DNA of 64,000 nucleotides from Rhizophagus clarus (lineage: Eukaryota; Glomeromycota; Glomeromycetes; Glomerales; Glomeraceae): positions 310,001-374,000 of the forward strand of contig BLAL01000298.1 in assembly GCA_015698045.1 (NCBI GenBank), written 5' to 3'. The notes under the pieces were generated by a model. The model saw only the letters and a program-made list of their open reading frames with translations, searched no databases and was not told the DNA's origin. A program made the position numbers and the translations under genes. Below are positions 24,356 to 37,040 of the stretch, piece after piece; position 1 is the stretch's first letter; every line of letters begins with the position of its first letter.

Positions 24356-27214
24356 ATGACCGAAACAACGCCTACGATAACTCCGTCAACGAATATTAAT
24401 AATACCACTACTACAACAATAATTCCACCAAATGTTCCTCCAGATAATAATAATAATAGTAGTGAATATCAGAGATCTTTTTCATGGAAATTACCAATGG
24501 TCAAAGTAAATAGACCCAAAGAACGATCGAAAAGTGAATATCAACGTGAATTTACATGGAAAAATGATCCTCCTTCAACTCCTTCTCCTGCTCCTTCTCC
24601 TGCCCCTATAGCTCCTTCTCCAATACCACAGGAATCATCTTGTAATACTCCTGAACCAATAAAATCTACATCGGCTACTACGGTTGCTACTACGAATAAT
24701 AATATTACTATCGATTATATAGGATCAAAATTAAATGATTTAAATATTACAAGTAATACAACAATTAATAATAATATTAGTACTATCAATAATAATATTG
24801 TCTCTGAACCAGATAATTACGTGTTCAATACTAATAATAATATTCCTGATAAATGGAAGGATGGTTTACGAAGTAAAACTTCCCTAGAGGTAGGTTTTGC
24901 CCTTTTTTGGTTAATTTCATTTTTTTTTTTTTTTTTTTTAACTCCGCCCTAATTATTATCATATTTCCTTTTTTGTCTTGATAAGCAAAAACAATCATCG
25001 TTAGCTTCAAATTTAGATCCTAAAACAAAAAAGATTGTAGCTTTAGAAGCCCATCGTCTTTCAAAAAAATCTCGATCTAAATCTATGTATTCTTTACATG
25101 ATCAATTAAAAGTACATGAAGCTGCTGATGAATTATTAAATCCATATGATACTGAATATAATAGGGAATTTGTAAATTGGAAAGAATATGGTACTACAGT
25201 AAGGGAGGATATTAAACATCAAAAAACTAATGATAATCATACTTTAAGGCGAAGAGGTTCTTGGTCTGCTCCTGCATCTTCATCTCTTCCCGCTCCTCTT
25301 AAATGGCTTCAAGATGATCTCAATTCACGTGCAAACACACGTGAGAAATTACAACCTACTATACCCGATTCTAAATCGATAAGGGGTATATCTAGTAAAT
25401 CTCATTCACGTTTAACCCGTGATAATTATTATGATGAAAAACGTCCAACTACTTCCGCTGAATTTCGGGATTATCATTATGAAAGACCTACAACTTCGGC
25501 TGATATACGTGATTATTCTCGTCCTATGACTTCCTTAAATGATTATGATGATAGAGATTATTATAATTCAAAACGTAATAGTACTCTTGATTATTATTCA
25601 CATTCAAGAAAGGATGATCATAATAATACTACTCCTTTACGTTCTTCTACAACTCTTGGTCATTATAAGGATATGAATTCTTCAAGTAAATATTATAGTA
25701 ATAGTGATAGAAAGGATTATGATTATTATGATGATCATAAATATGATAAATATGATGATCGTAGGAGAGAAGATATTTATGATGATCATAAACGTGAAAA
25801 TGTTTACGATGATCGAAGACGTGATTTAGGGTATGATGATCGTAGAAGAGATAATGTCAATGATGATCGACAACGAGACTATTCATCTTATGATTACGAA
25901 TATCGTAGACGTGATAATAATAACAATAATAGTAATAATAGTAATAATTATTATTATGATGATTATGATTCTAAATATAATCGAACCGTACAACAAGAAC
26001 ATTTTAATCCTGGTCATTCAAGAAATACTTCTTACGCTTCATCAAATAAAGGTTCTATTCATGATGAACAAATTAATTATTCTGGACCTCCTCCTAGTTA
26101 TTTAGATGCCGTACGACATCGTTCAAGTGTTAGTTCTTTAAGTTCAGTTTCAACTCCAAGTTCTCCCGCAACTCCAGTAGGTTATGATTTGAGTGATATG
26201 CGTTGGAAGAGAAATGGTTTAGATCCACGTATATACAAAGAACAAAATTATTCTCCTTCAGTAATTTCAAAATCTTCTTCAGGTTCAAATCATAAATATT
26301 GGCAATTTGAAGATGAGAAAGATAAATATTATCAGCCAAGTGTTTTAAGTCCTTCTAGAAATAAATTTTTTATAGATGATGAAGAAGATGATGAACATAT
26401 TGGAGGTTATTCAAGTAAACGTCAATCTCGTGATTATAAACCTTCATCAATGAGATATTCTTCACAATATTCACCAACACCAACGAGATCTTCGAGCCCT
26501 TCACGTGATAGTTATGGAAGTGGTAGAAAATATTATCAAAAGTCTGCTAATTATTCACGTCCTGCTTCACGTGCAACGAGTGTCAGTAGTCATGCTACTT
26601 CAATAGAAGAGGAATCTGCAGTATTGACAGATCTTCTTAAAGAAGCTGAAATGATAACATTGAAGAATTTAACAGATCAAATGAGTATATTTAAATCAAG
26701 AGATTTTGGTATTGGTACTAAAGGTGTAGCTGCTTCAGGTCGTGCTACACCTTCTGTTTCAGGTCGTGCCACTCCTGCTGTTTCGGGTCGTGCTACTCCT
26801 GCTGTTTCGGGTCGTGCCACTCCTAGTGTTGCTGCTGCAAAGAGATCATCTCTTGTCGGTCAAAAGAAATCTACGACGACGACTACGACGACAACGACAA
26901 AAGCTGGCGTTAGATCAAAAGCAATGCCAACAACAAAAACACCTACAAGAACACCTACAAAAACAGGCGCAACAACCACCGCCACTAAAGGAACAAGAAA
27001 TAGTTCTACACCTGGAATTCCTCCTAATAAAAAGAAAACTCATCGTCCAGCCTCTTCATTGTCTTCAATATCTTCAACTTCTTCGTATCGCGAAGCGTAT
27101 CAACCTCCACCGCCTCCAACAAATTTTTCTGCTGCAAGGGATGCTTTAAATAAAGCAAGAATGAAGGTTGAAGAAATGTTAGAGATAGTAAGCAATGGTG
27201 GTTCTTTGGATTAA
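24356..27214 (+). CDS. Low-complexity protein with SEYQR-x-F-x-W (MDM1/MAP6-like) motifs
   Basis: Two exons, 24356-24889 and 24986-27214 (GTAGGT donor, ATAAG acceptor, phase 0), giving 920 residues. The N-terminus has two near-identical motifs, SSEYQRSFSWK (35-45) and SEYQREFTWK (60-69), and a third looser one, TEYNREFVNWK, at about 234-244. Motifs of this kind bind microtubules in animal MDM1 and in MAP6/SAXO proteins. The rest is disordered: YDDRRRD-type charged repeats (~430-480), RPTTSAE repeats, Ser-rich stretches, four SGRATP-x-V repeats (~760-795), a Lys/Thr-rich basic tract, and a short C-terminal helix (ARDALNKARMKVEEMLEIV). No enzyme domain is visible. A cytoskeletal role is inferred from the motifs alone. 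Encoded repeats are matched by DNA triplet repeats, so length may vary between strains. Confidence 0.85.
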
Positions 27215-28113
27215 AAAAAAAAAGTAATTTCAATTGATATTATCTTTTTTTTTTTGGTGATAAAATAAAGACATTTTTTTTTTTAATTCAGAGGATAACA
27301 AACTCTGTATCAAAAATTTAATTCTCATTATTACTATTGTATATTATACTTATATGGTTTGTTTGAGAAATTGTCAATTTTTTTTCGTCCATAATCTCAA
27401 TAGAAGATTTTTAGCTAGACAAGATTATTATTCTTTACCGGATATCAGGGATATCAGTTATATATAATTTGTATCAGTATTTTTTCCCCTTCAATTATTA
27501 AGAAATTATTGGTATTTTTTGATGCATTTAATTAATATTCAAAATAGTTAGTTAAACATTTAGGGGAGCTTCTTTATTTTATTCTGAATATCTAATTAAA
27601 AAAAGGAATGGGCAAAACAAATTAACATAATGTAACGAAAACTTATGACTTTTTTTTTTTTTTTACCTCAAATTTCTACTATAGCATTTCCCTTCATACA
27701 ACCATATTGCATTTGAAAATTTCAATTTTATATATAACTCTGCATATAAATCTTTCCTCTTTACTCCTCCTCGAATCCCAAACATTTACATACATACTTA
27801 CATTATATATAATTTTTCATATTCATTACGATTTTACAAATTTTTATTTGCATATTATAAGCTTGTTTTTTTCTCACCCCTTTTTCTTGTAATATACGTC
27901 TTTTTTTTTCCTTGGATCCAGATTTATTTCTTTTTTTGTTTATATTCTTTTTTGGATTCAACGAATTTTTAATGAACAAATCAACCAACACTTTATTTTT
28001 TATGATTTAATGATATACCTTTTTAACGAAACTACTTTTTATTTCTAACGACTAAAGATAATTTCACACTTTTAAATGATTTTAACTCTTGCATATATTT
28101 AATCCCCTTTTTT

Positions 28114-28151
<38 letters not shown>

Positions 28152-29390
28152 AATTTCACAAAAACAAAACAAAAAAAAAAAATTAAAAAAATTTGCCCAT
28201 TACTTATTTTTATTATTACATAGCGAGTTCCTCCTCTTTTTTATATTTTAGTATCTAGTTTGTTCTTTTACTCTGATGCACAAGAAATATTAGTTACCAT
28301 GATTAGCATTTTGTTAATCTTTAGGTTTTTTGATTAGAAGAAAAGAAATACTGGAATTATTATTTTTATCATTAATAATATATTTATTTGTTATCCACTA
28401 CAAGGATTATATATATTTTTTATTAAAAAAAAAAAAAAATGTTATTTGATATAACTTTTTCTTAATTCGATTCACGGTTACCGTTTAAATCATTTATTAT
28501 CAAATTGTGAAATATTTATAAATTTAAAATTAGAGAAATGTTAATAACCGGTAAAGAATAATGGGTGGTATATATATTTTGATATAGATAGAATGTAATT
28601 TATTTATTTATTTATTTTATTTTATATAGAATTTTGGTGGTTTTTTTTTGGATGAAAAAAAAAAAGGTTTATATAAATCTTTTTTGTGGTGATATAATGG
28701 GTTTTTCTTTTCTTTTTTTTTTTTTTTTTTTTTTTTCTCTTGTATTTATATATGTGTACGATAACATTATTTATCCATATATATATATATATATATATAT
28801 GTTTTATAAAGAAAAAAAAAAATCTTTTATTTCTTTTAAAAATAAAAATATTTTATTTATTTATTTATTTATTTTGGAACTTGTAACGTATCATTTTTAT
28901 CAAATGATGAATAATGTAATTTGTTAAAGACGTTCAGGTGAATTGTCTCGTTATTAATGATTATTATCATGAACAATTATCTCATCTACAATCATCAAGT
29001 CACGTCTAAAACTAAATCACGTCCACGCCTTGACATATTCGTGCTTATGATTGTTCTGTAAATATTATCATCCTATCCTTTCTCCTATAAATTATCATAA
29101 TAATAATATTCTTTCCCGTTAATATTTGATACGCTCAGATCAAGTGTGAAATAATTATAATCCCAAATCCTGAATTTGTTAAGTTCGAATAGTACTAACC
29201 TCGTAAAGTACTTAAATCTTCATCTATTAAAAAGTAATTACAATTAATTTTTTTAAATTTAAAATTGATTAATTTTTTTTTTTTTTTTTTTTTTTAGAAT
29301 TATTTAAGAATAACTGGTGATTAAATTTACCAAGTAGTGAAATTTATTAAAATAATTTTTATAATATTCAAAGGTTTTAAAAATTTTAAA
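27215..29390. other. Intergenic region at the island edge
   Basis: No supportable gene on either strand. Contains a ~38-base poly-A run at 28110-28148, a poly-T run at 28708-28738, an (AT)n run at 28779-28800 and ATTT repeats at 28597-28620 and 28852-28874. Short ORFs here are homopolymer artefacts. Confidence 0.5.
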
Positions 29391-29394
29391 TATT

Positions 29395-30305
29395 TTATGG
29401 TGAAACCATGATCATTCAAACCAGTTAGAAATTCCTGGTATGGTTTTAACATTGCTTTGGCTTCTTTGATTACAATTAGGTTTCAAATAAGCTGTTGATG
29501 TACCACTTAGACTATCTAATGCTTTTTTGATATCTTCACCAGCAGTTAAATCAAATTCCAATCAGACATATCTTTTAATGGCATGTAATATCTTAAGTTG
29601 ATTGAATTATAAGAGTTGAGAATTGCTCAAATAAATGAAATTGCCAAGAAAAAGACAAAGTAATAAATATAATTATTACTTGTGTATGATAACTATTAAT
29701 CAAAGTTTTAGCTTTTCCAGCTTTTAAGAAGTATCACTTTTTACATTTTATATTATACCATTCTACTCATTTTGAAACCAGTGCCATTGTTTCTGAACAA
29801 TAATAATAGGATCAATTATCACTTATTATGATAATCCATTTTAGCTTTGGGTCAAGTAAGTTAAATATTACATCAAAAGATGATGCAGTGAATCATGTAT
29901 CCTGTCTATTATCATTTGACCAGTGGTTAAATGCTTGAATTTCTAACTCATTGCTTTTTTGGTTTTTAGAATATACCAAAACAGTATTAATACCCATTCA
30001 CACTTTGCATAAAAATCCTGGTAACAATTTATTTTGTTTTTTTCTTGAATTACCCGAATAGTAAAAGGTCTGTTTTTCAGTTCAACCTGTATTTTCATAT
30101 CAACTTGAAAAGGATAGTATTACTCAATTTTCGTTCTGTTCTTTTGTAACGTTCTGATATACCACCAGTTTCTTAAAAAAAGGTCCAAAGTGCAAGTTAG
30201 GAATAATTACACCAGTAGCAATCAATATTACTGAAGATTTTTACCATTTTGACACTTTTTTGAGCAGTTTATTATAATGTTTTAGTAACGTGTTATTAGA
30301 TTGTC
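29395..30305 (-). pseudogene. Decayed transposon-derived gene, possibly RNase H-like
   Basis: Read on the minus strand, one frame is legible from about 30300 down to 29675: VILIATGVIIPNLHFGPFFK, then SGNSRKKQNKLLPGF, then FDVIFNLLDPKLKWIIII and SDN. After a probable 59-bp intron it continues as LTAGEDIKKALDSLSGTS and KTIPGISNWFE. I count 11 in-frame stops, 10 of them TGA, and no obvious frameshift over the first 200 codons. The pattern of a hydrophobic strand followed by SDN, and later KAKTLI, is reminiscent of a DDE/RNase H-like core, but I cannot prove this. It resembles a family repeated in Rhizophagus genomes. Confidence 0.5.
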
Positions 30306-31492
30306 AATAGTATATTTGCTCATACTATATATACTTTTTTTTTTTTTAAGGTGTTAAAAGCGCACCTGCATTTATTAGATAAAGAGAGGATACAAATAAA
30401 ATATCGCTTCTATTTTGTATGCGGTACTCCTAGTAAAAATACCAGTTCAAACATCCACCAACTCATATATACTAATTATCCCTATTTTTAATTATTACAG
30501 TATATATAATTGACATCTCATAATTAGCAAATTACGAATTAACCATTTTATGATTATAAACTGTTTATAATCAATTTTAGCATTTTTTAGTGAATTCTAG
30601 CAGTTCTTTAACAACTTATACTAGATAATATCATCATTCAAATTTATATGAATTTACTGATTAGCAGTTAATTGATTTGTATGTAAGACTACATGCTAGT
30701 AAATTAAAATTCATTTTTTTATTTGATTACAAATATTATGAAATAATAGATTTAGAACGATTTTACTTAACATCATGATCATTATTGTATTATGATACAT
30801 CTGGCTTCCAGTTAGTTTCCAGCACTTTTCTGTAACCTTTCCGTAATTTAAATCATGAGATAATCAGCTAATCAGGACCATATACACATTACCCCTACAA
30901 TTATAATCAAAAAATACTAGGCCTGATGTGGACACACACAAGTTAAAAATAACTGATAAGCATATATATTTATTTTATTTAAATAAAAATATGAAATTAT
31001 GGAAAAATTTTGGCAAGTATGAACAGGTGATCATAGTTGAGTAAAAATTTTAAAATCAGAAAAACTTCGATAGCTAAGTAAAATTTAATGCAGTAGCTCC
31101 CTTTCAAAATAATTTTTTGGAAGAGTGAAAGCTTTCACTATTTTCTTGTCTTAATTCCAAAAAATTTTTTAGTAAAACAAATGAATTATATATTCGATTT
31201 CAAAACAGCTATTACATATTCAATATCCTTCATGCTTAACCTTAAAATAGACAATGCGAAAAAAGTTTATTTTGCAATAATATGTAGAAATATGTTTAAA
31301 AATGAATATTTCATAACAATATGCATTTTATTTTTTTTTTTGCATTTAGTTAAGCTGTGTGTTTCAGAAACAATTAATTATCAATCAGTTATCTCCAGCA
31401 AAAAGTAATTATCAATTATCAATAAAAATTTACTTTACTATAATCGTTCTCGCCTAATAGCAAGCATAAAATGATCAAGCATGTAAACTAAA
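30306..31492. other. Non-coding AT-rich stretch
   Basis: No gene supported. The 75-codon ORF at 31181 on the + strand shows no domain and lies in low-complexity DNA; I do not call it. Confidence 0.45.
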
Positions 31493-33166
31493 TCAGTGAT
31501 GCTTCTTTTTTAAACCCTTCTTTTTTGAACCCTTCCTTTTTTTCTTTTTCATGTGTTTCTCTACGACAGGAAAGATATAGCGACCATGATCTGAAAGAAA
31601 ATAAACAGTTATAAAAAATAAAAATTTTTAAAATTAACAAATTTTGCACATACCCTTAATTTCAACAATATTTCCTTCATAAGCATCTACGATCCATGGT
31701 ACACATTCATCAGTCTCAAGTCCCTTTGCCACTCTTTCCATTCTTTTGGAGCAATCTCCGAGAAGAAACAATTCTTTTGTCAATGATTCCCAACAAAACA
31801 TGCGACTGAAGCAGTCTAGAAATAGAAATCCGTAATTAAATTCTCCAATAACGATGATATGGTCAAAGCCAAATATTTTAACTTCTTCAATATAACCAAT
31901 AAGGTGTTCTTTTATATAACTGATATAGTCCTCTTGATCTTTATCGTCGAGCTTAAGGCCAGTTGAGTTTGCAATATGACAACGATTGAACTTCGTAATT
32001 GTATCAATTACCATTGACGAATTACTGCAGTACCCATTTCCCTCATCGTATCCATCACTTGCTGACACTTGGGACATGGAGGTATTATAGCTAAGCCAAC
32101 TTTTAGGACGATCGTCTGGGAGAACAAGGTGGCATGATTGTTTTCTTCTCCATGCATTGCCATCCAAGGTATTGACTCGGAGCAATGGCCCCAATTGTAT
32201 GGACAAGTCCTGGATTCTGGCCGAGCATTCTGAGTGCACCGTTGAATTGCCAGTATTCTGTTCACTCTCGACATCGCTATTAACTTGTTGATTCTTTGTA
32301 TCCCTGGTATCCATTCCCCACTGCGGATTGATGCTCTGAACATGATTTGTATAATCTTCTCTCCTTCTACCAAAATCGTCAAATTCACCACTGATGGGCG
32401 GTTGAAATGGTCCATTTCCATCATAGTAATTCTGTCGATCAAGCTGACTTGCATTCTGGAAAGGTAACTTTTCTTGTTTTGATAACTTATCCCCTTCTCG
32501 AAACTCATCTTCATTATATAGTGTGCCCACAAGAGACATACTACATCCCAAATTGTCACTATTAGAACTGGTCGACAAAAAGGTGGGCTTACCATAATGC
32601 TCACGATTCCAAATGGTATTACGGTTCCGTGGGTCCTACATAAAAAAAATTTGTTAAATACAAATTCTCTTTTCTTTCTTTTAAAAACCAAGATACTGTA
32701 CATATAGGGGTTCACGAAAGAAGTTTTCAAGTTTATCGCCCATTGTTCTAAAGTATTTACCCAAGTTAATAAGGCATAAAAACTAAAAAGAAGAATATTG
32801 TATTTAGTACAAGTACAATATAAGTACAAAGAAAGCGCCACTGAAACAAACTTACATTTAGACAAATCTTGGAATAGTTTCCATATAGAAGTAACAAATT
32901 GTATGATAAATCAACCTGGCTTTGGATATCTTTAGGAATGTTATTATAAATTATGTGGCGTAATGAGGTGTAAATTGGTTAGTTACATGTGTCATCATGA
33001 TATATAGCGGTATGCAGTGATGGGAGATTACTAATGTAAAATTTGCACAGATCCTGATAAATTCCTGCAAATTCCATGGGAATACCATCATTAGCAGTAT
33101 CACAGTACCACTGACAAGACCGTATACAAGTTTTGTTTGATTGTTGATCAATAATTCTAATAGTGA
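31493..33166 (-). pseudogene. Lineage-specific multi-exon gene, 5' incomplete, one nonsense codon
   Basis: Minus-strand exons: about 33166-32856, 32782-32702 (27 codons, ...LGKYFRTMGDKLENFFREP...), 32635-31654 and 31590-31493. All junctions have GT-AG and matching phase; the last exon ends in a Lys-rich tail and TGA. The large exon encodes a Ser/Asn/Asp-rich middle section, then a mixed region (YIKEHLIGYIEEVKIFGFDH, then VIGEFNYGFLFLDCF) that looks folded. The only disruption seen is TAA at 32979-32981 in the first exon, where the surrounding frame is otherwise coherent (DDTCN-stop-PIYTSLRHII). The true start lies upstream or the first exon begins differently. I do not recognise a domain. It could still be active if translation starts after the stop. 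Confidence 0.55.
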
Positions 33167-33499
33167 TAAGCCTGAATTTTTTTTACTTGCGTAAGATGGA
33201 TAAAAGGATTCATCGATTTTGGAATATGCTTTGGTTAATATGATTACATCACTCTCTTTAACTTAACATGCCCTTTAAAATTTGATTACTAATTCCTATT
33301 ATATGTGTAACGTCTATACTAATGTTACTGTGTATTCATTTATCATCTTACAATAATATATTAACATACACCTCACTTCACTTCTCACAATCCCATAACC
33401 CACTCTATTATATATCTGAATTTGGTAAATTAATTGTTGATTGTATGAGAAAAAAATAGGTGAAAAAAATATCATTGTATGTGAAAATCTTACATTGCA

Positions 33500-33930
33500 C
33501 AATACAGGTCGAATGAAAAAAAATCATCAAAAATCGGCAGTTTGATTTTTAACCGATTTTTGGATATATTTGTCTGATTTGTGGCATTTTAAAGCCAATT
33601 TTATGGCACGAATTGTTTGTGATCGGAAATACATTATTTATGAACAAAAAATCAGAATGCCGATTTTGGCAGATTTTGCAAAAATTGGCATTCTGATTTT
33701 AAAATAAACATGTCGATAGCTAAAAATCAGACTGCTGGTTTATAGCTATATTTGTTCTTTTTATGGCATTTTGCTGCTGATTTTATGGCACGTATTGTTA
33801 GCAATCAGAAATTCTTTTATTTTTATCGACATAAATCAGAATACCATTTTAAAATTATAATTGCCAATTCTCGTAAAATCAAAGCACCGATTTTTAAATA
33901 ATCATGCCAAATCTCCTAAAATCAGATTGC
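33500..33930. repeat. Diverged ~205-bp duplication rich in AATCGGCA/TGCCGATT words
   Basis: The phrase TTTTATGGCACGAATTGTT at 33598 recurs as TTTTATGGCACGTATTGTT at 33781. Both are flanked by AAATCAGA, TGGCATTTT and GCCGATTTT words on both strands, giving local hairpins. Non-coding. Confidence 0.55.
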
Positions 33931-33939
33931 CAAGTTTAA

Positions 33940-34151
33940 TTCAGTATAAACATTTCAAAAATAGTTTATGTCAATTTATATATCAGATCTTTCTATTATC
34001 AATTTTCTCATAATTCATAATTACTATTATTGTCCAGTTTTTTAGTTCGGTATAAACATTTCAAAAATAGTTTATGCCGATTTATATATCAGATCTTTCT
34101 ATTATCGATTTTCTCATAATTCATAATTACTATTATTGTCCAGTTTTATTT
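33940..34151. repeat. Perfect-length 106-bp tandem duplication differing by CpG decay
   Basis: Copy 1 (33940-34045) and copy 2 (34046-34151) align without gaps. Only four substitutions are seen over the ~100 clearly aligned bases, all transitions: CGG/CAG, GCCG/GTCA (two changes) and TCGA/TCAA. Three of the four destroy a CpG in copy 1; the fourth is the first C of CCG. Confidence 0.8.
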
Positions 34152-34249
34152 TATTTTTCCATTTTCGATAATTGATTTATTTTTAATATTTAATATGTAT
34201 GATATATAATATGTATGCTATTATTTTATAATATATACTGCAATTTATG

Positions 34250-34345
34250 ATATATTTATTATTATTATATTATTATTATATTGTCCATATTATTATTATT
34301 ATATTACTATATTGTTCTTATTATTATATTATTATTATGTATAGA
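34250..34345. repeat. ATT trinucleotide microsatellite
   Basis: Interrupted ATT/TTA repeat with two TTGTCC/TTGTTC interruptions. Confidence 0.7.
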
Positions 34346-34602
34346 ATGTTTTATAAAATATATAAAATCATATTTATCTCATCATGTTACTTATAAATGG
34401 CTATAAAATAACCAGAGCTCTAAAAAAGAGATTAATAGGATAGAAATAATATTAGAGAGTTAATTTATAAACAACAGAAGTTAAATCACTCAAAATACAA
34501 GCAGTTGATTTTAAATGATGAAACAAATACCTAAATTTATGTATGTCTTCTGATATCGACCAGTACTTCTAAGTAAAAGGGACCTTGGTGCTCATCTACA
34601 TC

Positions 34603-36646
34603 TTAATTACCATTATTATCATCATTTTGTTCTTCATTAGTTCCATCATTTTTATCAGCATTACCATTATTGCCATCATCGTTATTATCACCATTACCAT
34701 TATTGTTATCATCGTTATTATCATCATTATTATTATTGTCATCATCGTTATTATCACCGTTGTTATCCTCATCATCATCATCATCATCATCAGATTCTGG
34801 TTCAATCCACCTTGATGATATCCACCAATTTACCATGTCTTGTGTTGGTCTGCTTTTTTTATTGACATCATCTAGACGGTAATGTTTGCAACTTAACCCA
34901 GTTCTAATGCTTACTCTGATCTCGTCTGCTCGAAATAAGATTCTTTTAACCTAATGATAAATTTATAACTTATTAACATAAATGCTTATGTTTTAAACTT
35001 TCACAACTTTACGTACTTTAGAAGACCTCCACTCCTTATTGTGAATCTTAATTACAGAATTTGTACTTATCAACTTTCCTGATCTTATATTATCATTATG
35101 CTCTTCATTTATTAGAACTTTGTCTTCAATAGACCATTCATTTAAATGGACTTCTGCGGTATTTACTGCCTTTTCGCAATCTTTAATAAATACTTCCCTA
35201 GTCATATTTTCAGTACGACAATCATCTAGAATGCTGTTTTGCATGAAGATCATGTGTTAAAGACCTTTGCGTCTTCTTGTCATTTTCTATTAAAGAGTAA
35301 ATTAAAATAATTAATAGATTATATACATTGTCATTTTAAATAATGAATTTCACACCTGATCTCTCCTTAATGTTATGTGTTGCCGTTTATTGTGTTCATC
35401 AATCTTACCCTCCTTTTTTAATTTCCAAATGTCCTGCCATAATTTGTGTAACTGTTTTATTACTTTTAAAAGTTTTGTATCGTATACCTCTAATGAAGGA
35501 GGCATCACTGCTTTAACGACTGGTAGAAGTTTCTTATTTATTGACTTTTTTTGTTTACTAAATGTCTTTGACATGTCAAAAAGAATCGATGAATCAAGGT
35601 TGTTTATAATATGGATTACTTCATCCTATTTAATATAACACTCATTTTTTAACGATCAATACAAAAGAGAAATATTTAATAAAATAAAGATATATTTACA
35701 TGAACGGTTTTTTTAAAATTTTATCAATTATTGGAGAAAGGGCACATCGATTCTCTCTGGACAGAACTGGTGATAGGCTTCTATTTCTTGGTTCTTCACT
35801 TATTCTTTCTTCCATTAGCACTTCTACACGTTTGGTAAAATTTAAAATCATGCTTCTTAATTCACTGACTTCTCTGTTGTTAGCACCTATTATAAATCAG
35901 TATTTAATATAAATCATTTAGTATAAAAATTTTACGTGTAAGTAAGTAAAGAAACGTGAAAGAAATACTACTGCTCGCTGGAGATGAAGAAGAAGGAATT
36001 GTTAAAGATAGATCAGTTAAAGATTCTATAATAATAACATTAAATTGGTATAGTATAAGTAAAATGAAATTTAATTAGCACTAATATAAAACAATATTAC
36101 TTTTTGTAATTGATCTCCCTCTAGAGACATTTTGGTAGTTTCGATTATGTTGAGATTGAGAGCGTGATTGATGTCGATGAGGGAAATGAGAGCGAGATCG
36201 AGATCGATGTTGATGAGAATAAGAATGATGGAAATGATAAGAGGAGCGAGATCAATGTTGATAAGAACAAGAATGATGGAAATGATGAGGGGAGCGAGAG
36301 CAATGGAAACGTGACCATTGGGATTCAGAATGATAATAACAAGATTTGGATTGAGATGGGCAAGATTGAGGTTGACGAGTCATTGAGCGAGATTTTGAGC
36401 GATTATGAGATTGATTAATATGAGTTTGATGCTGAGATTAATGAGATTGGGAACAAGAACTAGATTCATTTTGTTGAGATCTAATATGAGGATGAGAGCC
36501 ATCACGAGAAATAGGAATTAAATTTAAAGGTTTAAATTTTCTCATTATGATATTTGATAATTTGATAATTTAAAGATTAAACAAGAAACAAAGGCTCTAT
36601 ATATAACCATTACTTACATTTTCTGAACTGTTTTCGTTATCATCTG
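34603..36646 (-). pseudogene. RS-rich, acidic-tailed lineage-specific gene, broken
   Basis: Minus-strand exons can be traced: a short one at about 36646-36609 (DDNENSSEN), an Arg/Ser/His-rich exon about 36545-36092, about 36028-35969, about 35890-35700, about 35632-35357, one around 35253-34993, and a last exon to 34603 ending in about 45 Asp/Asn residues. The RS exon reads like an SR-type domain (HRSRSRSHFPHRHQSRSQSQ). Middle exons contain a Lys-rich helical segment (KQLHKLWQDIWKLKKEG) and a compact region (NWWISSRWIEPESDD). Lesions: TAA at 36438-36440, TGA at 36252-36254, phase failure between the fourth and fifth exons, and a stop before 35253. No domain is recognised; SR-like regions suggest RNA or chromatin binding, but that is inference. 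Confidence 0.5.
36200..36295. repeat. 48-bp in-frame tandem duplication in the RS exon
   Basis: Units begin at 36200 and 36248. They differ at the GAGATCGATG/GAGATCAATG site, which on the coding strand is CGA (Arg) in one unit and TGA (stop) in the other: a direct view of a CpG-type nonsense mutation. Confidence 0.75.
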
Positions 36647-36689
36647 ATTAAAAAAAATGATAGATTAAATTAATAAGACTCGTTATCAT

Positions 36690-37040
36690 TTAATAAAATA
36701 TATCGCTATCAATATTAATTAAAATAAATCAATAAATTAAATAAACTTGATATTATATTGCTTTCAATTAATTAAAATGTATCAATAATCAATTATTTAA
36801 AATAATCAGTAAACTACATTAATTAAATTAAGATAAATCAATCAATATTTAAATATATCAGTAAACTAAATATTATATCGCCATTAATTAATTAAAATAT
36901 ATCAATAAACTAAATATTATAGCGTTATCAATTAATAGAATATATCAATAAATTAATTAAAATATATTAATAAAGTATATCAATGAATTAATTAAAATAT
37001 ATTAATAAACTAAATATTATATCATTATTATAAATAACAT
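36690..37040. repeat. AT minisatellite (ATCAATAAACTAAATATTAT units)
   Basis: Five or more irregular copies of a ~50-80-bp unit containing AATTAATTAAAATATATCAA, extending to about 37025. Confidence 0.6.

Noticed and set aside
25833..27149. Alternative + frames (Ile/Met-rich and Leu/Gln-rich) within the SEYQR-motif gene
   Set aside because: They are shadows of the triplet-repeat coding sequence of the 920-residue protein.
32008..32865. A 285-codon minus-strand ORF overlapping the 31.5-33.2 kb gene
   Set aside because: It reads through two introns in the wrong frame; the spliced frame gives coherent exons with matching phases.
34585..34882. Four overlapping ORFs on both strands made of Ile/Met/Ser/Asp runs
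   Set aside because: They are different frames of one ATC/GAT triplet repeat; only the minus frame with the Asp/Asn tail fits the adjoining exon of the RS-rich gene relic.
36164..36418. Plus-strand ORF with DVDENKNDGNDKRSE repeats
   Set aside because: It is the antisense shadow of the RS-rich exon; splice sites and neighbouring exons support the minus strand.
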